A DNA stretch of 64,000 nt, from assembly GCA_945643635.1 (NCBI GenBank), contig CALZFC010000029.1:1496001-1560000 (forward strand), written 5' to 3'. The DNA is from Allodiplogaster sudhausi. Taxonomy: Eukaryota > Nematoda > Chromadorea > Rhabditida > Diplogasteridae. The position numbers were made by a program, and so were the translations under genes. Below, in pieces: positions 11,501 to 21,276 of the stretch (positions are counted from its first letter, which is position 1; each line of letters starts with the position of its first letter). The notes under the pieces were generated by a model. That model had not been told where the DNA came from. It ran no database searches and was given only the letters and a program-made list of their open reading frames with translations.

Positions 11501-12534
11501 TGACTCGCTTGTAGCAGCCGAGCATCGTGCTGTGCACGGTGACGAAGATGGCGGCGAGCCAGGGCGAGAGCACGAGCAGCCAGCTCACGAGTGGAGGAGA
11601 GCGCTAATTGTAAATAAAATAGTGAAGAAAGGTTAAGAGCAAAAACTTTGGTGAAGAACGAAGAGAACCCTTAGAATAATCTTTCTGAATTATGATAATG
11701 AAGAGACACGCAACGTATACTTCTCACAAGATAGAAAATAAAAATGAGAGATCTGATAAAACAGGCGTTCTTACTGCTTCAAATTGAGAAAAATGGAAAC
11801 AACTATTGCGCCTCTTGTAATTTGTATGTTCTTTTTTTAATCACCAACATTGGGAAAGAAGATGACGAGCATCCGGTCAATGCTGATAGCCAATGTTATG
11901 TAGAGGTTTGCCTGAAAAAATTATATATATGTACATATCCAAAGTACCAAATAGAATGTAGTGTCCGGTGTTGAGATCGCAATTAGTAGCCGATCAGAGA
12001 TGTCATCACGCAAAATCAGTGAGACCGTCACGAAGACAAAGAGCTCCTCGAGGTTGTACACTGCGCAAAAGGTGGTTGGCTCATGAAGTTCTAACCCGCA
12101 TAGTTCAAAGTAGAAAAAATTTGAACACGACACAGAACCACTTGGTCACACTGCCAGAATGCTTACGAAGGCTGCTAATAATGAGGCTGTAGACATGTCG
12201 ACGTATGTGTTGCTCGAAGAGATTGCGTTGGATAATTATGCGAAGGAGAAGCAAGTTAAGTGTGACTCCAATGAATGACAACACGATGTCCGGGATTGTT
12301 ACGTAGAGCCTAAATGTGAACATTAGCAAGCGAGCGAAACCAGCCGATTTCCTCATGAAACATTGCTTATATAATGATGTAATGAATAGACTTTAAGCAA
12401 GGCTGTAGATCTAATTCCTTTTGTTTCACGAGGAAAAATAGGAGTAAAATTAACCTCTCAGCAAATGTTGGCTCTCCAAACGAGCCACGAAGACAAGAAG
12501 TAGTATTGTCAATTTGAAGTAACGATGATTTCAT
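2523..12534 (-). CDS. Seven-transmembrane receptor A1, split by a retrotransposon in intron 5
   Basis: Eight exons read in one continuous frame: 12534-12455, 12309-12167, 12060-11948, 11911-11849, 11603-11467, 3320-3167, 2893-2726 and 2588-2523, 307 residues. The first exon gives a short extracellular N-terminus ending GSFGEPTFAER. TM1 follows (IVLSFIGVTLNLLLL). TM3 ends in SIDRMLVIFFPN, which resembles the DRY region of nematode class-A-like families such as Srsx. TM4 contains WLLVLSPWLAAIF. The last exon is a short basic tail. The donor after the TM3 exon is GTTGG, conserved in copies A1, A2 and A4. Most other introns are short, but the one between the TM4 and TM5 exons is about 8.1 kb and contains an LTR retrotransposon in the same orientation plus a LINE fragment. 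Coding sequence is undamaged, so expression depends on splicing across the insertion. Srsx assignment is by resemblance only. Confidence 0.72.
3455..4003 (-). repeat. 3' LTR (left copy), probably truncated at its outer end
   Basis: By reading, it matches 9839-10387 over its whole length with no indel; I noticed no mismatch. The inner edge is clean: TGTAAGAG next to the polypurine tract. The outer edge is not a TG...CA terminus, and identity stops abruptly at 3455. In the right copy sequence beyond the matching point contains AATAAA (minus strand, 9828-9833), expected inside an LTR. I infer that the full LTR is longer and that the left copy lost its end. Confidence 0.8.
4036..5145 (-). pseudogene. 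Retrotransposon integrase tail and third ORF with RGG-rich C-terminus, interrupted by TAG
   Basis: The frame runs from 5145 to 4036 with one in-frame TAG at 4632-4630. The first segment (171 codons) starts MKKAYDDRNG and includes KVGDRVLVKVP, typical of the integrase C-terminal domain, so it belongs after the pol frame. The two frames overlap as ATGA at 5145-5142. The normal gene most likely had one frame, broken here by a one-base change. After the TAG the frame continues 190-odd codons and ends in an arginine/glycine-rich block (GGGRGQYRGRGRGGGFRGRG), a pattern of RNA-binding RGG boxes. No signal peptide or membrane segment is seen, so it is not an envelope gene. Function of the region between integrase and RGG block is unknown. 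Confidence 0.65.
5142..8324 (-). pseudogene. pol: Pol polyprotein: protease remnant, reverse transcriptase, RNase H, integrase
   Basis: About 1060 codons are open. The frame opens at the protease active-site region, which reads LDCGSEVTTVP, so the usual D-S/T-G triad is D-C-G. Reverse transcriptase follows, with RLCVDYRKLN, LDLLSGYWQIPL and the catalytic YIDD. RNase H begins YTDASKEAIGAV. Integrase has a zinc-binding HHCC region (HDGNCGGHWS ... CRVC), then the catalytic triad in VGFDILE, ISDKGGEF and NGAVERFN. The catalytic residues of reverse transcriptase and integrase are present. The frame lacks its own initiation context and stops before the integrase C-terminal domain, which continues in another frame from 5145. 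The N-terminal half of protease is missing along with the end of gag. The frame is therefore mostly open but not expected to give complete products. Confidence 0.85.
8269..9408 (-). pseudogene. gag: Gag-like frame with in-frame TAA, C-terminus deleted
   Basis: The frame starts with ATG at 9408 and runs 299 codons: an acidic, coiled-coil-rich N-terminal part, an arginine/serine-rich linker (RSQSRGSERSRGSRG), then the start of a capsid-like domain. A TAA at 8511-8509 interrupts it. The same frame continues with KMKERYRGDSLMDEYS and GESLTNFTLFLEQLAERAF, a pattern seen in Ty3/Gypsy capsid domains. Shortly after AERAF the frame changes and the sequence becomes protease (LDCGSEV in pol), without the rest of capsid or any CCHC zinc knuckle. 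I infer a deletion across the gag-protease junction near 8330-8350. Confidence 0.7.
9470..9605 (-). repeat. Four imperfect 25-30-bp repeats in the retrotransposon leader, primer-site-like
   Basis: On the plus strand, units starting GGGCC(T/A)(A/C)CTGTCGCC recur four times between the right LTR and gag. Read on the element strand two of the units begin TGGCGACAGG. TGG followed by eight or more bases is the form of a primer-binding site complementary to a tRNA 3' end, so one unit may be the primer site, multiplied. I cannot identify the tRNA, and none of these units sits directly after the observed LTR match. Confidence 0.4.
9839..10387 (-). repeat. 5' LTR (right copy)
   Basis: It matches 3455-4003 throughout and begins TGTAAGAGAG at 10387. 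The LTR probably extends leftward past 9839, because AATAAA on the minus strand lies at 9833-9828. The true right-left limit cannot be fixed because the other copy is truncated. Confidence 0.8.
10590..11290 (-). pseudogene. Fragment of a non-LTR retrotransposon (LINE) reverse transcriptase C-terminus
   Basis: The minus strand at about 10975-10763 reads CWTLDRSGRDRLEIEQRRME, then DRIRTVDLRRRTGIKDW. This matches my memory of the conserved end of LINE reverse transcriptases, usually a 'CETW ... QRRMER ... LRDR ... RRRTG' pattern. Adjacent frames 11289-11074 and 10835-10599 may be upstream and downstream remains. Frames are broken and no endonuclease or poly-A tail is seen. It lies between the retrotransposon and the TM4 exon of receptor A1. 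Confidence 0.6.
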
Positions 12535-13454
12535 ATCGTAGTCGAAGCTCTAGAAGCCGTTGACGGGTGATATAACTGACAATACTGCAGCTAAATGTGC
12601 GAGACGCACGGAGCAAAATGTTTTTCGTTGGAAAATAAGACAATGAAATAGGTATAATAGAGAGAAAAAGGCATATCTGTCAGTGCGTATGGACTCAGTT
12701 TATGACATTATTCCGGATGTGACATTCGTGTGCGATGATATTAAACAAAGGGTCTGAGTTTTATGTCAGCGTATACAATGCACTGAGACGAAGTACATTT
12801 GTATGAATTGTTTTTTGTGTGAGAGCTATTCTTCGATTGTCACGAACATGTTACGTACGAGATTACTATGTTAGCGTTATCGCCATTTGGACCCAATATG
12901 AACGTCAATTTCCGCGTACAATTGTTCCGCAAAGCTAATTACAAGGCCATAATTTAAAATTCAGCCTTTGATCCCTATAGATCTCATTGCATTTTGCAAT
13001 GGAATGCCGCCATATTCACTGACATGAATATGGAGATATATTACGTCAGAATATTCTCCTATCTGACATTCCTGCATTATTCCCTTAGCTCTTATGAGAG
13101 TACACCATCTCCCAGCCCGTTATAACGCACCCCAGTCATTTTGATAAACATTGTCTTCTAGCGTCTGCACTTGTGTTCCTGTGTTCCTCCTGCATTACAG
13201 TGTTACCTTAACAAAGTAAGCATTGAAGCATTTTTTTTATGAAGTGTAGTCAGGTCAAGCGTAGTAATTAAGTTGAAATTTCTTCAGAGTTTTTACATTT
13301 AGTTTATTTAATTGATAATTAGAGAAATTTCTAGTCTATCGTTTTGAATAGCAAGATAGTAAATAGAGCTATAATTCAGAATAATGACGTTTGCGCGGAA
13401 TGCAGGGAGATGCAACAGCCTCATGATTAGCCACAGAGAAGAGAGAATTATTAA
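12535..13454. other. Intergenic, upstream of receptor A1
   Basis: Apart from duplicated-block sequence shared with 16.9-17.5 kb, 23.7-24.2 kb and 28.2-28.6 kb, I see nothing codable. It should hold the A1 promoter, but no TATA or clear regulatory motif stands out. Confidence 0.45.
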
Positions 13455-13902
13455 AGGAAGTATCCGACGAAAGAATACCGTATCTATCAAAATTACGTTT
13501 CAAACTGTGCTAAACTCACAACTGGATGAGCCTTTTTTGAGCGCCCGCTACAAAATTTCAAATTTGAAACGTATGTATATCTAACCTCTCTCGACTTCTT
13601 TCATTGTCTCGCTTTTCTCTAACGTCTGTATCTCTCATCCCTTGGTGAAAATGGGGTGCTAAGTGGGCAAGACAGGCAGAGACTGCCTCTTCTTCCCACC
13701 CGTTGGCACTCCTTGCTTGGATTTGAGCATACACCGTATGCATCGACAGAGACGTTTTCTACCGTATTCCAAAAAACAAATGCAAATTTCTGGCTAAATA
13801 CTGACTTTCGTAAAGCGGGATCACCTCTAATCGATCTTTTTGGCCAGACTTGATCATATAGGAATATAAAAGAAGAAGTTATTTTTTCGTCGGATACTTC
13901 CT
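13455..13902. mobile_element. MITE with 18-bp perfect inverted ends flanked by TTAA
   Basis: The left end AGGAAGTATCCGACGAAA is preceded by TTAA (13451-13454). The right end is its exact reverse complement, followed by TTAA (13903-13906). A TTAA duplication is the hallmark of piggyBac-type insertion. The 448-bp interior has no transposase frame, so it is non-autonomous. The end sequence does not match the CCY start of well-known piggyBac ends. Confidence 0.72.
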
Positions 13903-14061
13903 TTAACGCGTTAATATTTTGGAAATGTATATTTTAAAATATTAAAATAATTAAGCAAGAATGAGTTATGCAAGAACACTAATATTAAGGCTAGCATGAT
14001 TATTAGGATAAGGAAGTTTGATTTAAAAAAAGTACATTTACAAGCAGTTTTCATTTGTCCG

Positions 14062-16902
14062 TCATCTCACACTAATGGCAGTAGATTGATTAATCCGGCT
14101 GAAGCGGCCAAATACAAGTTGTCTCAACTGAAATAAAGGCCAAGCATTGTTGTAAGCTTTTTTTCCTTTTTATTTCGGAGAAAAAAATAAGAACTTTTTA
14201 AATAGGGCTGTAATAAAAATAGTTAACGAAAAAAAAATAGAATAAAAATACCCGTGGTTGGAAGGCAAACATGGTCGCTGGTGTAGCACAGGCGCCAAGC
14301 AAACCGGAGACTTTGATCAGAATCGACGTGGCTATGACGTCATGGACGTATTTGACGGACAGTTGAAAGAAGACGGAACCGACAGCGAGCGCCAAGGAGA
14401 CAAGCGAGAATTGCGCGACCTAAGCAAGAACATGGCAAGAACACACGGCAAGAGCATTTTTCAAAAGTTTTTTTAATACTCTTAAAGTTAGCAAAAAAAC
14501 CACTTTTGAATTCCCACTTTTACCGACATAACATATTAAAAATAAATAAACTTCTCCCCCCCCCCATTATTCACAAAAGCGTTCCCTGACGAATAAGACG
14601 TCAACAGGGGAAGGTCGGTTTGCGCGCGAAAGCATGCATCGATCCCGCATGATTCGGCCGTAGATCACGGCGTAGATCGCAAGAGTGAGCACTGCGACTG
14701 CATAGCCGTGGTTGAACAGGAGCCATGCGTACGATGAGCAGTCACTGTACAATGCCCTTTGAGAGGAACCGAAAGACAATCTGAATTTTTTCCGCAAGTG
14801 TCAATACTATCCCGCTGATTCCCAATCCTTTCCAGTCCGACCATTTATTGCTAACGGTAGATTAACTAAGTCTATCCAAAAAAATTTACCTTTCTCTTAA
14901 CGCACTATATTTCTTGTCATACTATCCTGTTATTTTTATCAAGTATCATACGTGCATTCAAAGATATGGCCAGGCGTGAAGCCGTTTACATGCTCAATCA
15001 ACCGCTAATGTAGACCAACATGTGACATAAAGATTTATTCATACATAATTAAACTTGATGCATGAATAAATAAATAAATAAATAAATAGGCAGAGAACAC
15101 GCGTACGAGCAGATGAAGGTGTAACGAAGCATAAATGCGTTGACGCGCTTGTAGCAGCCGAGCATCGTGCTGTGCACGGTGACGAAGATGGCGGCGAGCC
15201 AGGGCGAGAGCACGAGCAGCCAGCTCACGATTGGGGGAACGCTCTAAATAGTTAAATAAATAAATAAATTACCGTACTTTCTCACTTAGTTCCCCCAATT
15301 TATCAGAACCTTCCCCCTTCTAATAGTAAACCCAACCCTTTGATTATGTCATTGAAAAATAGTAGCCATCACCCTAGTAGAACCCCTCCCGAGTCCAATA
15401 ATGGTATGTATACCGTATTTTCTCCATTAGTGCCCCCGGGAACATTTTTCAATCCCCTTGCGAGAGGGGGGCACTATTAGAGGGGGGGGGGGGGGTTCTA
15501 TTAGAGGGAGGGGTACTATTTTTCAATGCGATTGGCTAAAAGTTTGTAAACAACAATGTGTTCCTAACAAAAGAGATTTGTAGCTCTTCTTCAATTGAAT
15601 CATCACCGGAAGATCCATTTTACTGTAAATTTTGAATGAATTTGTTATTAATTCGTTGGGAAGAGCCTCCAGAATCCATTCGAGGTACATCTCGTGCCGA
15701 GGTATTAGACTAATAGGGGGGGGGGCACTATTGGAGGGAGGGGCTCTATTAGAGGGAGGGGTACTATTTTTTAATACCCTCGCGAGAGGGGGGCACTATT
15801 AGAGGGGGGGGGGTTCTAATAGAGTGAGGGGCACTAATAGAGAAAATACGGTAATACATGTCTTAGGTTACTTCGAGTCGTACCTCAAATGGATCAAGAA
15901 GGGATGGAATTCCAATGAAAAATTCATTCAAAAGTTGCGGAAAAATGGTTGATTTCATTGAAGTCAAGCTATTATTCTTCTTTTTTTTTGAGAAAAAATA
16001 TTGCTGTCAAACTTTTAGTCGCATTGAAAAATAGTAGCCTCCCTCCAGTAGATCCCCCTCCCTCTAATAGTGTCCTGTCTCGCAAGGGTATTGAAAAATA
16101 ACCCTCGATGGAACTATCAGAGAAAATAAATAAATTAATTAAATAGGACGAAAAAAGAAGTGAGTGACCCGGTAATACTGTCTGATTCACATTGAGAGAA
16201 ATGAAAAAAAAACTTTTTCGCCTGCTAAAATTTTTTTTATCAGATTTTTTTAAATCGCCAACGTTGGGAAAGAAGATGACGAGCAGGCGATCTATGCTGA
16301 CGGCCAATGTGATGTAGAGATTAGCCTAAAAAATATATATCGTGTTATGCAAGTGCACTTTGGATCTGGTCAAGCTAGAGTTTCATCAATGAAACAATGA
16401 AAGAAAAGAGTTTACTCTCGAAGCTCACGCGAAATTCGACTGAGAAAAATTTGATGTATTTATATCTTTCACAATTTTGTCGTGTTATCGTGGAAATCGC
16501 AGTTGTTCTTTGCGCTACTATTATATTTTCTGTCATTCGAGTGAGCATCCCAAGAAGTACCGAATAGAATATAGTGTTCGGTGTTGAGATAGCAATTAGG
16601 AGCCGGTCGGAGATGTCGTCATGTAGAAATAGTGAAACAGACTAAGAGCTTCTCGAAGATATATACTGTGCAAAAGTCTAAATGATAACATTTAAATGCA
16701 AGGAAAATCATCTTATTGAAAAAGGAACATTGCTTATGTAATGCTGTAATATGTATATTATCTCTATGACTTTGTAAGCATGGCTGTTGACCACAAAACT
16801 TTTGGATAGTGAGAAAAACGACCTCTCAGCAAGTGTTGGCTCTCCAAACGAACCTCGAAGACAAGAAGTAGTATTGTCAATTTGACGTGATGATGAATTC
16901 AT
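14062..16902 (-). pseudogene. Receptor A2, pseudogene lacking TM1 exon
   Basis: Paralogue of A1 and A4. The N-terminal exon is intact at 16902-16823 (ends GSFGEPTLAER). The TM1 exon is missing: only about 150 bases separate the N-terminal exon from the next one, and no TM1 sequence remains. The following exon (about 16669-16557) is eight bases shorter than its paralogues, which shifts the frame. Exons at 16325-16263 (SIDRLLVIFFPN), 15243-15107, 14744-14591, 14419-14252 and 14127-14062 remain open and have normal lengths. Nested MITEs lie in the intron between 15243 and 16263. Open later exons suggest recent inactivation. Confidence 0.75.
15413..15851. mobile_element. TA-flanked MITE with ends CCGTATTTTCTC, nested in an older relative
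   Basis: The left end CCGTATTTTCTCCATTAGTG and right end CACTAATAGAGAAAATACGG are inverted, with TA on both sides. The interior has long G runs and repeated phrases of the type GGGGCACTATTAGAG. A degenerate copy of the same family surrounds it: CCGTACTTTCTCACTTAG at about 15272 and matching right-half sequence to about 16125. A third copy is at 55508-55941 and weaker ones are near 21423-21775 and 49523-49690. No transposase is encoded. Confidence 0.7.
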
Positions 16903-17548
16903 ATCGTATGTAGACAAAACTCAAGAAATCGTTAGAAGTGCAAAATTTCCGACAGTACAACAGCTACTTATGCGAAATGTGCACAAAACGTTGTTGAAGA
17001 AGAAACAATTGAAATGGCTCAAATGGTCCCAACACCTAATAAACGTAAAATGGAGAGAAAATGGGCAAGTCGTTTTATCAATTCTCATGCATTCAGCCTT
17101 TGACCCCCCATACTTTCACCCTCTTTTTGTCATTTGCTTGCGAAAATGTAAAGCAAAGCATCCAGTTGATGAAAGAAACATGTACTGAATTTGCGCTGAA
17201 TACAAGTGCACCGAACACAGTTTACCTGCTTGTTCGAAATTTTTTGTGAACATTTTTCTAAGAATGTTAAGAGAATGTAAAATAAGAAATTAATATAATA
17301 GTGCTGCAAAATGTTAGAATGAACGTTTACTGCATGAATAAATTAAAACTCGCGAACAAAGCGAGCTTTCGCATACTAAACCGCGTTCGCATTTAAACAC
17401 TTGTTAAAGGCCAAGCACTTTACACCTATTCACATAAGTATGGAAGTATGCTCATACATATGCCATCCCAAAGGTGGTTGGAATGGAATAACGTCATATT
17501 GTCCTAATATACATAACATCGCAAAGCTAATTACAATGCCTTAATTTA
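16903..17548. other. Intergenic, duplicated flank
   Basis: Upstream flank of receptor A2, sharing phrases with the other array units. I see no gene. The right 9 bases (17540-17548) form one side of the target duplication of the next element. Confidence 0.4.
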
Positions 17549-18726
17549 GGCTGCGTGCTCCAGTTGCCGATTGGCCGCATGAGGCCCAGTTGCCGATTTG
17601 GAAAAGGGGGAGTAGCTCAGTTGCCGATTTGGAAAAGAGGGAGTAGCTCAGTTGCCGATTTGGAAAAGAGGGAGTAGCTCAGTTGCCGATTTGGAAAAAT
17701 GGGAGAAGCTCAGTTGCCGATTTGGAAAAATGGGAGAAGCTCAGTTGTGAATATTTAAGATAGTAATTCAATCTGGCATAAGTTTAGATGATCGCCCACT
17801 TCTTCCCTAAAGCTGATAGTGAGCTCCGCGTTCAAGAGATATATGCAAGACAGCTCATAGATAACTACGCTCGCAATCAGAAGAAGAAGCTAGCAAACCC
17901 TAATCGAACTGACGCTTCGGTAAATCATTAAATTCAATTTCAGGAATGAACGCAACAACGAGCAAAGTGATATGGCTGTCTTTGCATCGAAGCGGGTGCT
18001 CAAGCTTGTTCGGCACTACAATGCCGAGTCATTCATTGCAGACGGCAACTTCAAGTATCGGGGTTTGTACTTTGGTTGTGCACTTTTATCATAATGAAAA
18101 TAATACATTTGAATATTGTAGCGTTGGAGCAGCAAGGAGTCAATCCACAATTCTACGTCGTCCTCGCAAGCATCAACGGTTGTACATTTCCCATTTTCAT
18201 TGGGCTCTTGCCTTCAAAAAGCTCGCGTACTTCTGTCACTTTTGAACTTCTGTCACTGCAGCCTGAAGGACCGAATCAACACTGGCGTCCCCATCCGCAA
18301 GTACGAGATTCTTGCGTATCTTGACGAAATGGGCAAGAAGCATACGACTGGCAAGGACCACTGAAGATTCCCGCCGTCGCACTCAATTCCCGATTTCCTG
18401 TGCCCTCTTTCTATTCATATAACTATATGTATTCTGTGAATGTCTCTCTTTCAATTAATATATCTACATTCTGTGAATGTCTCTCTTTCTATTAATATAT
18501 GTATATATACAATCAGTTCTGCGTTATTAATAAATCTTTCTACAAGCTGCATGATTACGTCTATATCGGCAACTGAGCTTCTCCCATTTTTCCAAATCGG
18601 CAACTGAGCTACTCCCCCTTTTCCAAATCGGCAACTGAGCTACTCCCCCATTTCCAAATCGGCAACTGGGCCTCCCCTCGAAATCTGACCTACTTATTTT
18701 TTTTTCGGCAACTGGAGCACGCAGCC
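17549..18726 (+). mobile_element. Mutator-like (MULE) element with subterminal repeats and transposase remnant
   Basis: The ends GGCTGCGTGCTCCAGTTGCC and its reverse complement (GGCAACTGGAGCACGCAGCC) bound a 1178-bp element. Flanks CTTAATTTA at 17540-17548 and 18727-18735 form a 9-bp target duplication, the length typical of Mutator-like elements. Inside the left end a unit containing CTCAGTTGCCGATTTGGAAA repeats about five times, with inverted copies at the right end. The interior encodes NAESFIADGNFKYR (about 18018-18059), like the first catalytic Asp region of MULE transposases. After a possible short intron it reads FYVVLASINGCTFPIFIGLL (from about 18150), the strand-turn region that follows in that family, and later LDEMGKKHTTGKDH with a stop near 18361-18363. 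The other catalytic residues are absent, so this is a shortened, non-autonomous copy. Confidence 0.75.
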
Positions 18727-19379
18727 CTTAATTTAGGCTAAAAGAATGGATTCGAATTCATTAACATCAATGTTAGAATGATGATGATAGGTCGAAGTGA
18801 GATAGCAAAAGTCTTGACATTCAAACATAACGTATCTTGGTTCCGCCACATCATTAGAGCGAAATCGTTTGCCATCTTATTGAGTGCAATTAAATTGCCA
18901 ATTATTTGTATTAATGAGAGATAGACTATGAAGATTGTAACTAATGTGAGGAGAGGCACTCTCAAGTTTTGCATGTCACGAGAGACATTAGTAGTCATGA
19001 TGTTTCGAACGAGATTTCTGCTAGCAATAACATAAAGCATGTCAGAAGAAATGTTGCGTCAAATATAATCGCAAATTATGTCAGTCTAATATATAGTTTT
19101 TTTTTGTTGAAGTTCTGATTGTGACTCATTCCCAATTTGAGTGCTCATTGTGTTTTTTTTTTACATAAGGTGCAGTCAGTTTGGGTACGTCAAAGGAGAG
19201 ATAAGGGAAAAACTCCGACCGCGAAGTCCACGACGAACAATTAAAAAGTACGGTGTGAACATTACACAGAAATAGTGACTGCCATTATACTCCTTAATGG
19301 ACCCGTCGACCACTGTGTGGTTCTGCCAAAAAAATTTTTTTGCAAATAACGCGAAACATTAGGACGAAACACGCTCCCA

Positions 19380-19735
19380 CTTGGCCACTTGGTCGGACAA
19401 AGGCTGCTGGTAATGAGGCAGTAGAGTTGGCGCGACCAGCTCATTGCTCGAAGAGAGTGCGTTGGATAATTCTTCGAAATAGGATTACGTTAAGCAATTA
19501 AAGACAACACAATATCCGTGAGAGTTACGGCGAGGCTAAATGTGAACATTTAGAGAAGATTGTAATCAGCTAGTAGTCAAACAAAATATAGCTTGCATAA
19601 TTATGTGATGTATTATTTCTATGCCATTTACTTGGGAAATGGAGGAAAAATGATTTGTATAATAATAACTCCCACGATGGCATGAAGTATATTATTAATT
19701 TGAAGTGGTTATGATTTCTTATCGAATTCGAAACT
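19380..19735 (-). pseudogene. Relic of a fifth family-A receptor (first two exons)
   Basis: From 19549 leftward the minus strand reads MFTFSLAVTLTDIVLSLIA and then a stop, clearly related to the TM1 exon of A1 and A4. Matching continues past the stop to about 19395 with many changes. A decayed N-terminal exon is recognisable near 19610-19720. No downstream exons are present. Confidence 0.6.
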
Positions 19736-21276
19736 CGAGAATTCTTCTGAAAGGCGTATTTAATGACTACACGACAGCAACAATTGTCATGATGGTTGGC
19801 ATGAAATATAGCCATGATCACCTAATATGAACTTTTATTTCAGGGTTTAATCGCTCTGCAATGAAAATTATAAGGCTATAATGTGGCCGAACCGCTTGGA
19901 CAGACTATTCATGAACATTATCGATGTTACAGCAAGAAAGTTATGTTGGTCGAATTGAGAACTGACAAATAGAGCAGAAATTGATGAAAGTTCTTGTAAA
20001 GAACATTGACTCGCTCTCATAGATAAGTAGCTTAAATTCCGTTAAATAATTTCCTATCTCATCTATGGATGTCTTATGAGCACCCGTTTCTATTATTGAG
20101 TTCATTTAACTTGACATTTTAACTTAGAGATATGTACCCTATGAATATTTTCATGAAAGGTTAGGAGCTCATATCAAGAGACTTAATTCCCTTCGGAAAT
20201 TTGAAAATCTCATGTTTCTTACGAAATTTCTTCTTGAAATGACACAAGTCCATGTCGGCAGAAATTCTGCGTTAATTTGTGTGGTGCATTCAGACAGAAC
20301 ATTTCTTTTTTCATGTTTCTTATTCCATTAATTGCAAGTTGTGCTATCTCATGACCAGACGAGATATCTTTATTTATCTTATTGCCATAAAGACGCTAAT
20401 ACCAGGAGAGTAAGACATGTTATTTGCTGCGAATTAGGCTTTAACACTCAAAAAAATCAGGATTGGAAACTCTACAGAGCACTAGAGTCTATCGTTAGAA
20501 ACCCACAATGGATGTTTAGAGTATTCTTGCAAAAAGGGTTTGGTTTTTTTATGTACATTTCTCTATAATCTGTGTCCTTTCGAAAAAAAATACAGCAAAA
20601 TAACAATAAGAAGTTGTGGAATATGTGTAGTATTCATAAATACAAGCTATTCGCAACACCTAAGATCTTTCATAAATCGTGAACGACTTTTCGGTGATCG
20701 CCCTGCTTTAAAGCTTTGTACCGGTACATTCACACTCACAATCAGCAATAAGATGGGAAGGGGAACGTTTAAATACCGCCTACGGGAATGCAGTAAAGAA
20801 ATATATGATATTTCACATTAAGTCATTTTTTCCATTCACGTGACCGCCTTCTTCGCTAAGTTTCGCTGAAATAAGCTAAATTTTATTTAGATCATTAAGT
20901 CGAAATTTCATTCAGAGATTTTTTTTTATATTTTCTTTATTTAACTGGTGATTACTTGCATGCATTTCTAGTCGATCATTTCTAACTGTAAGATTTTTCC
21001 TGTAATTAGAGCAAATCTTATACATAATGAGGAATACATGGAATTCGGGAAGAAAGATAAGCTAAATGTCATCAGACAAATGTAATCACAGATAAACGCG
21101 ATAATTTGCGGCGCTGATAGTTATTACTGCGAACATATTTAGGATATGTATATTCAAAATAACAACATTCTAATGAATTATACAAGAACACTGACATAAA
21201 GACTAGCAAGATATTATTATACATATAAACAAGATTGATTTAAAATATTTATTTTAAAACACTTTTCTTTTGCGTG
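19736..21276. other. Intergenic, duplicated flank
   Basis: Sequence resembles 1-1300 in the same order, for example around 20560-20650 against 1190-1290. I see no supported gene. The frames at 20332-20821 have no family features. Confidence 0.4.

Noticed and set aside
17570..17750. CRISPR-like array
   Set aside because: The regular repeats are subterminal repeats of a transposon with inverted ends and a 9-bp target duplication; spacers are not unique, and the genome is eukaryotic.
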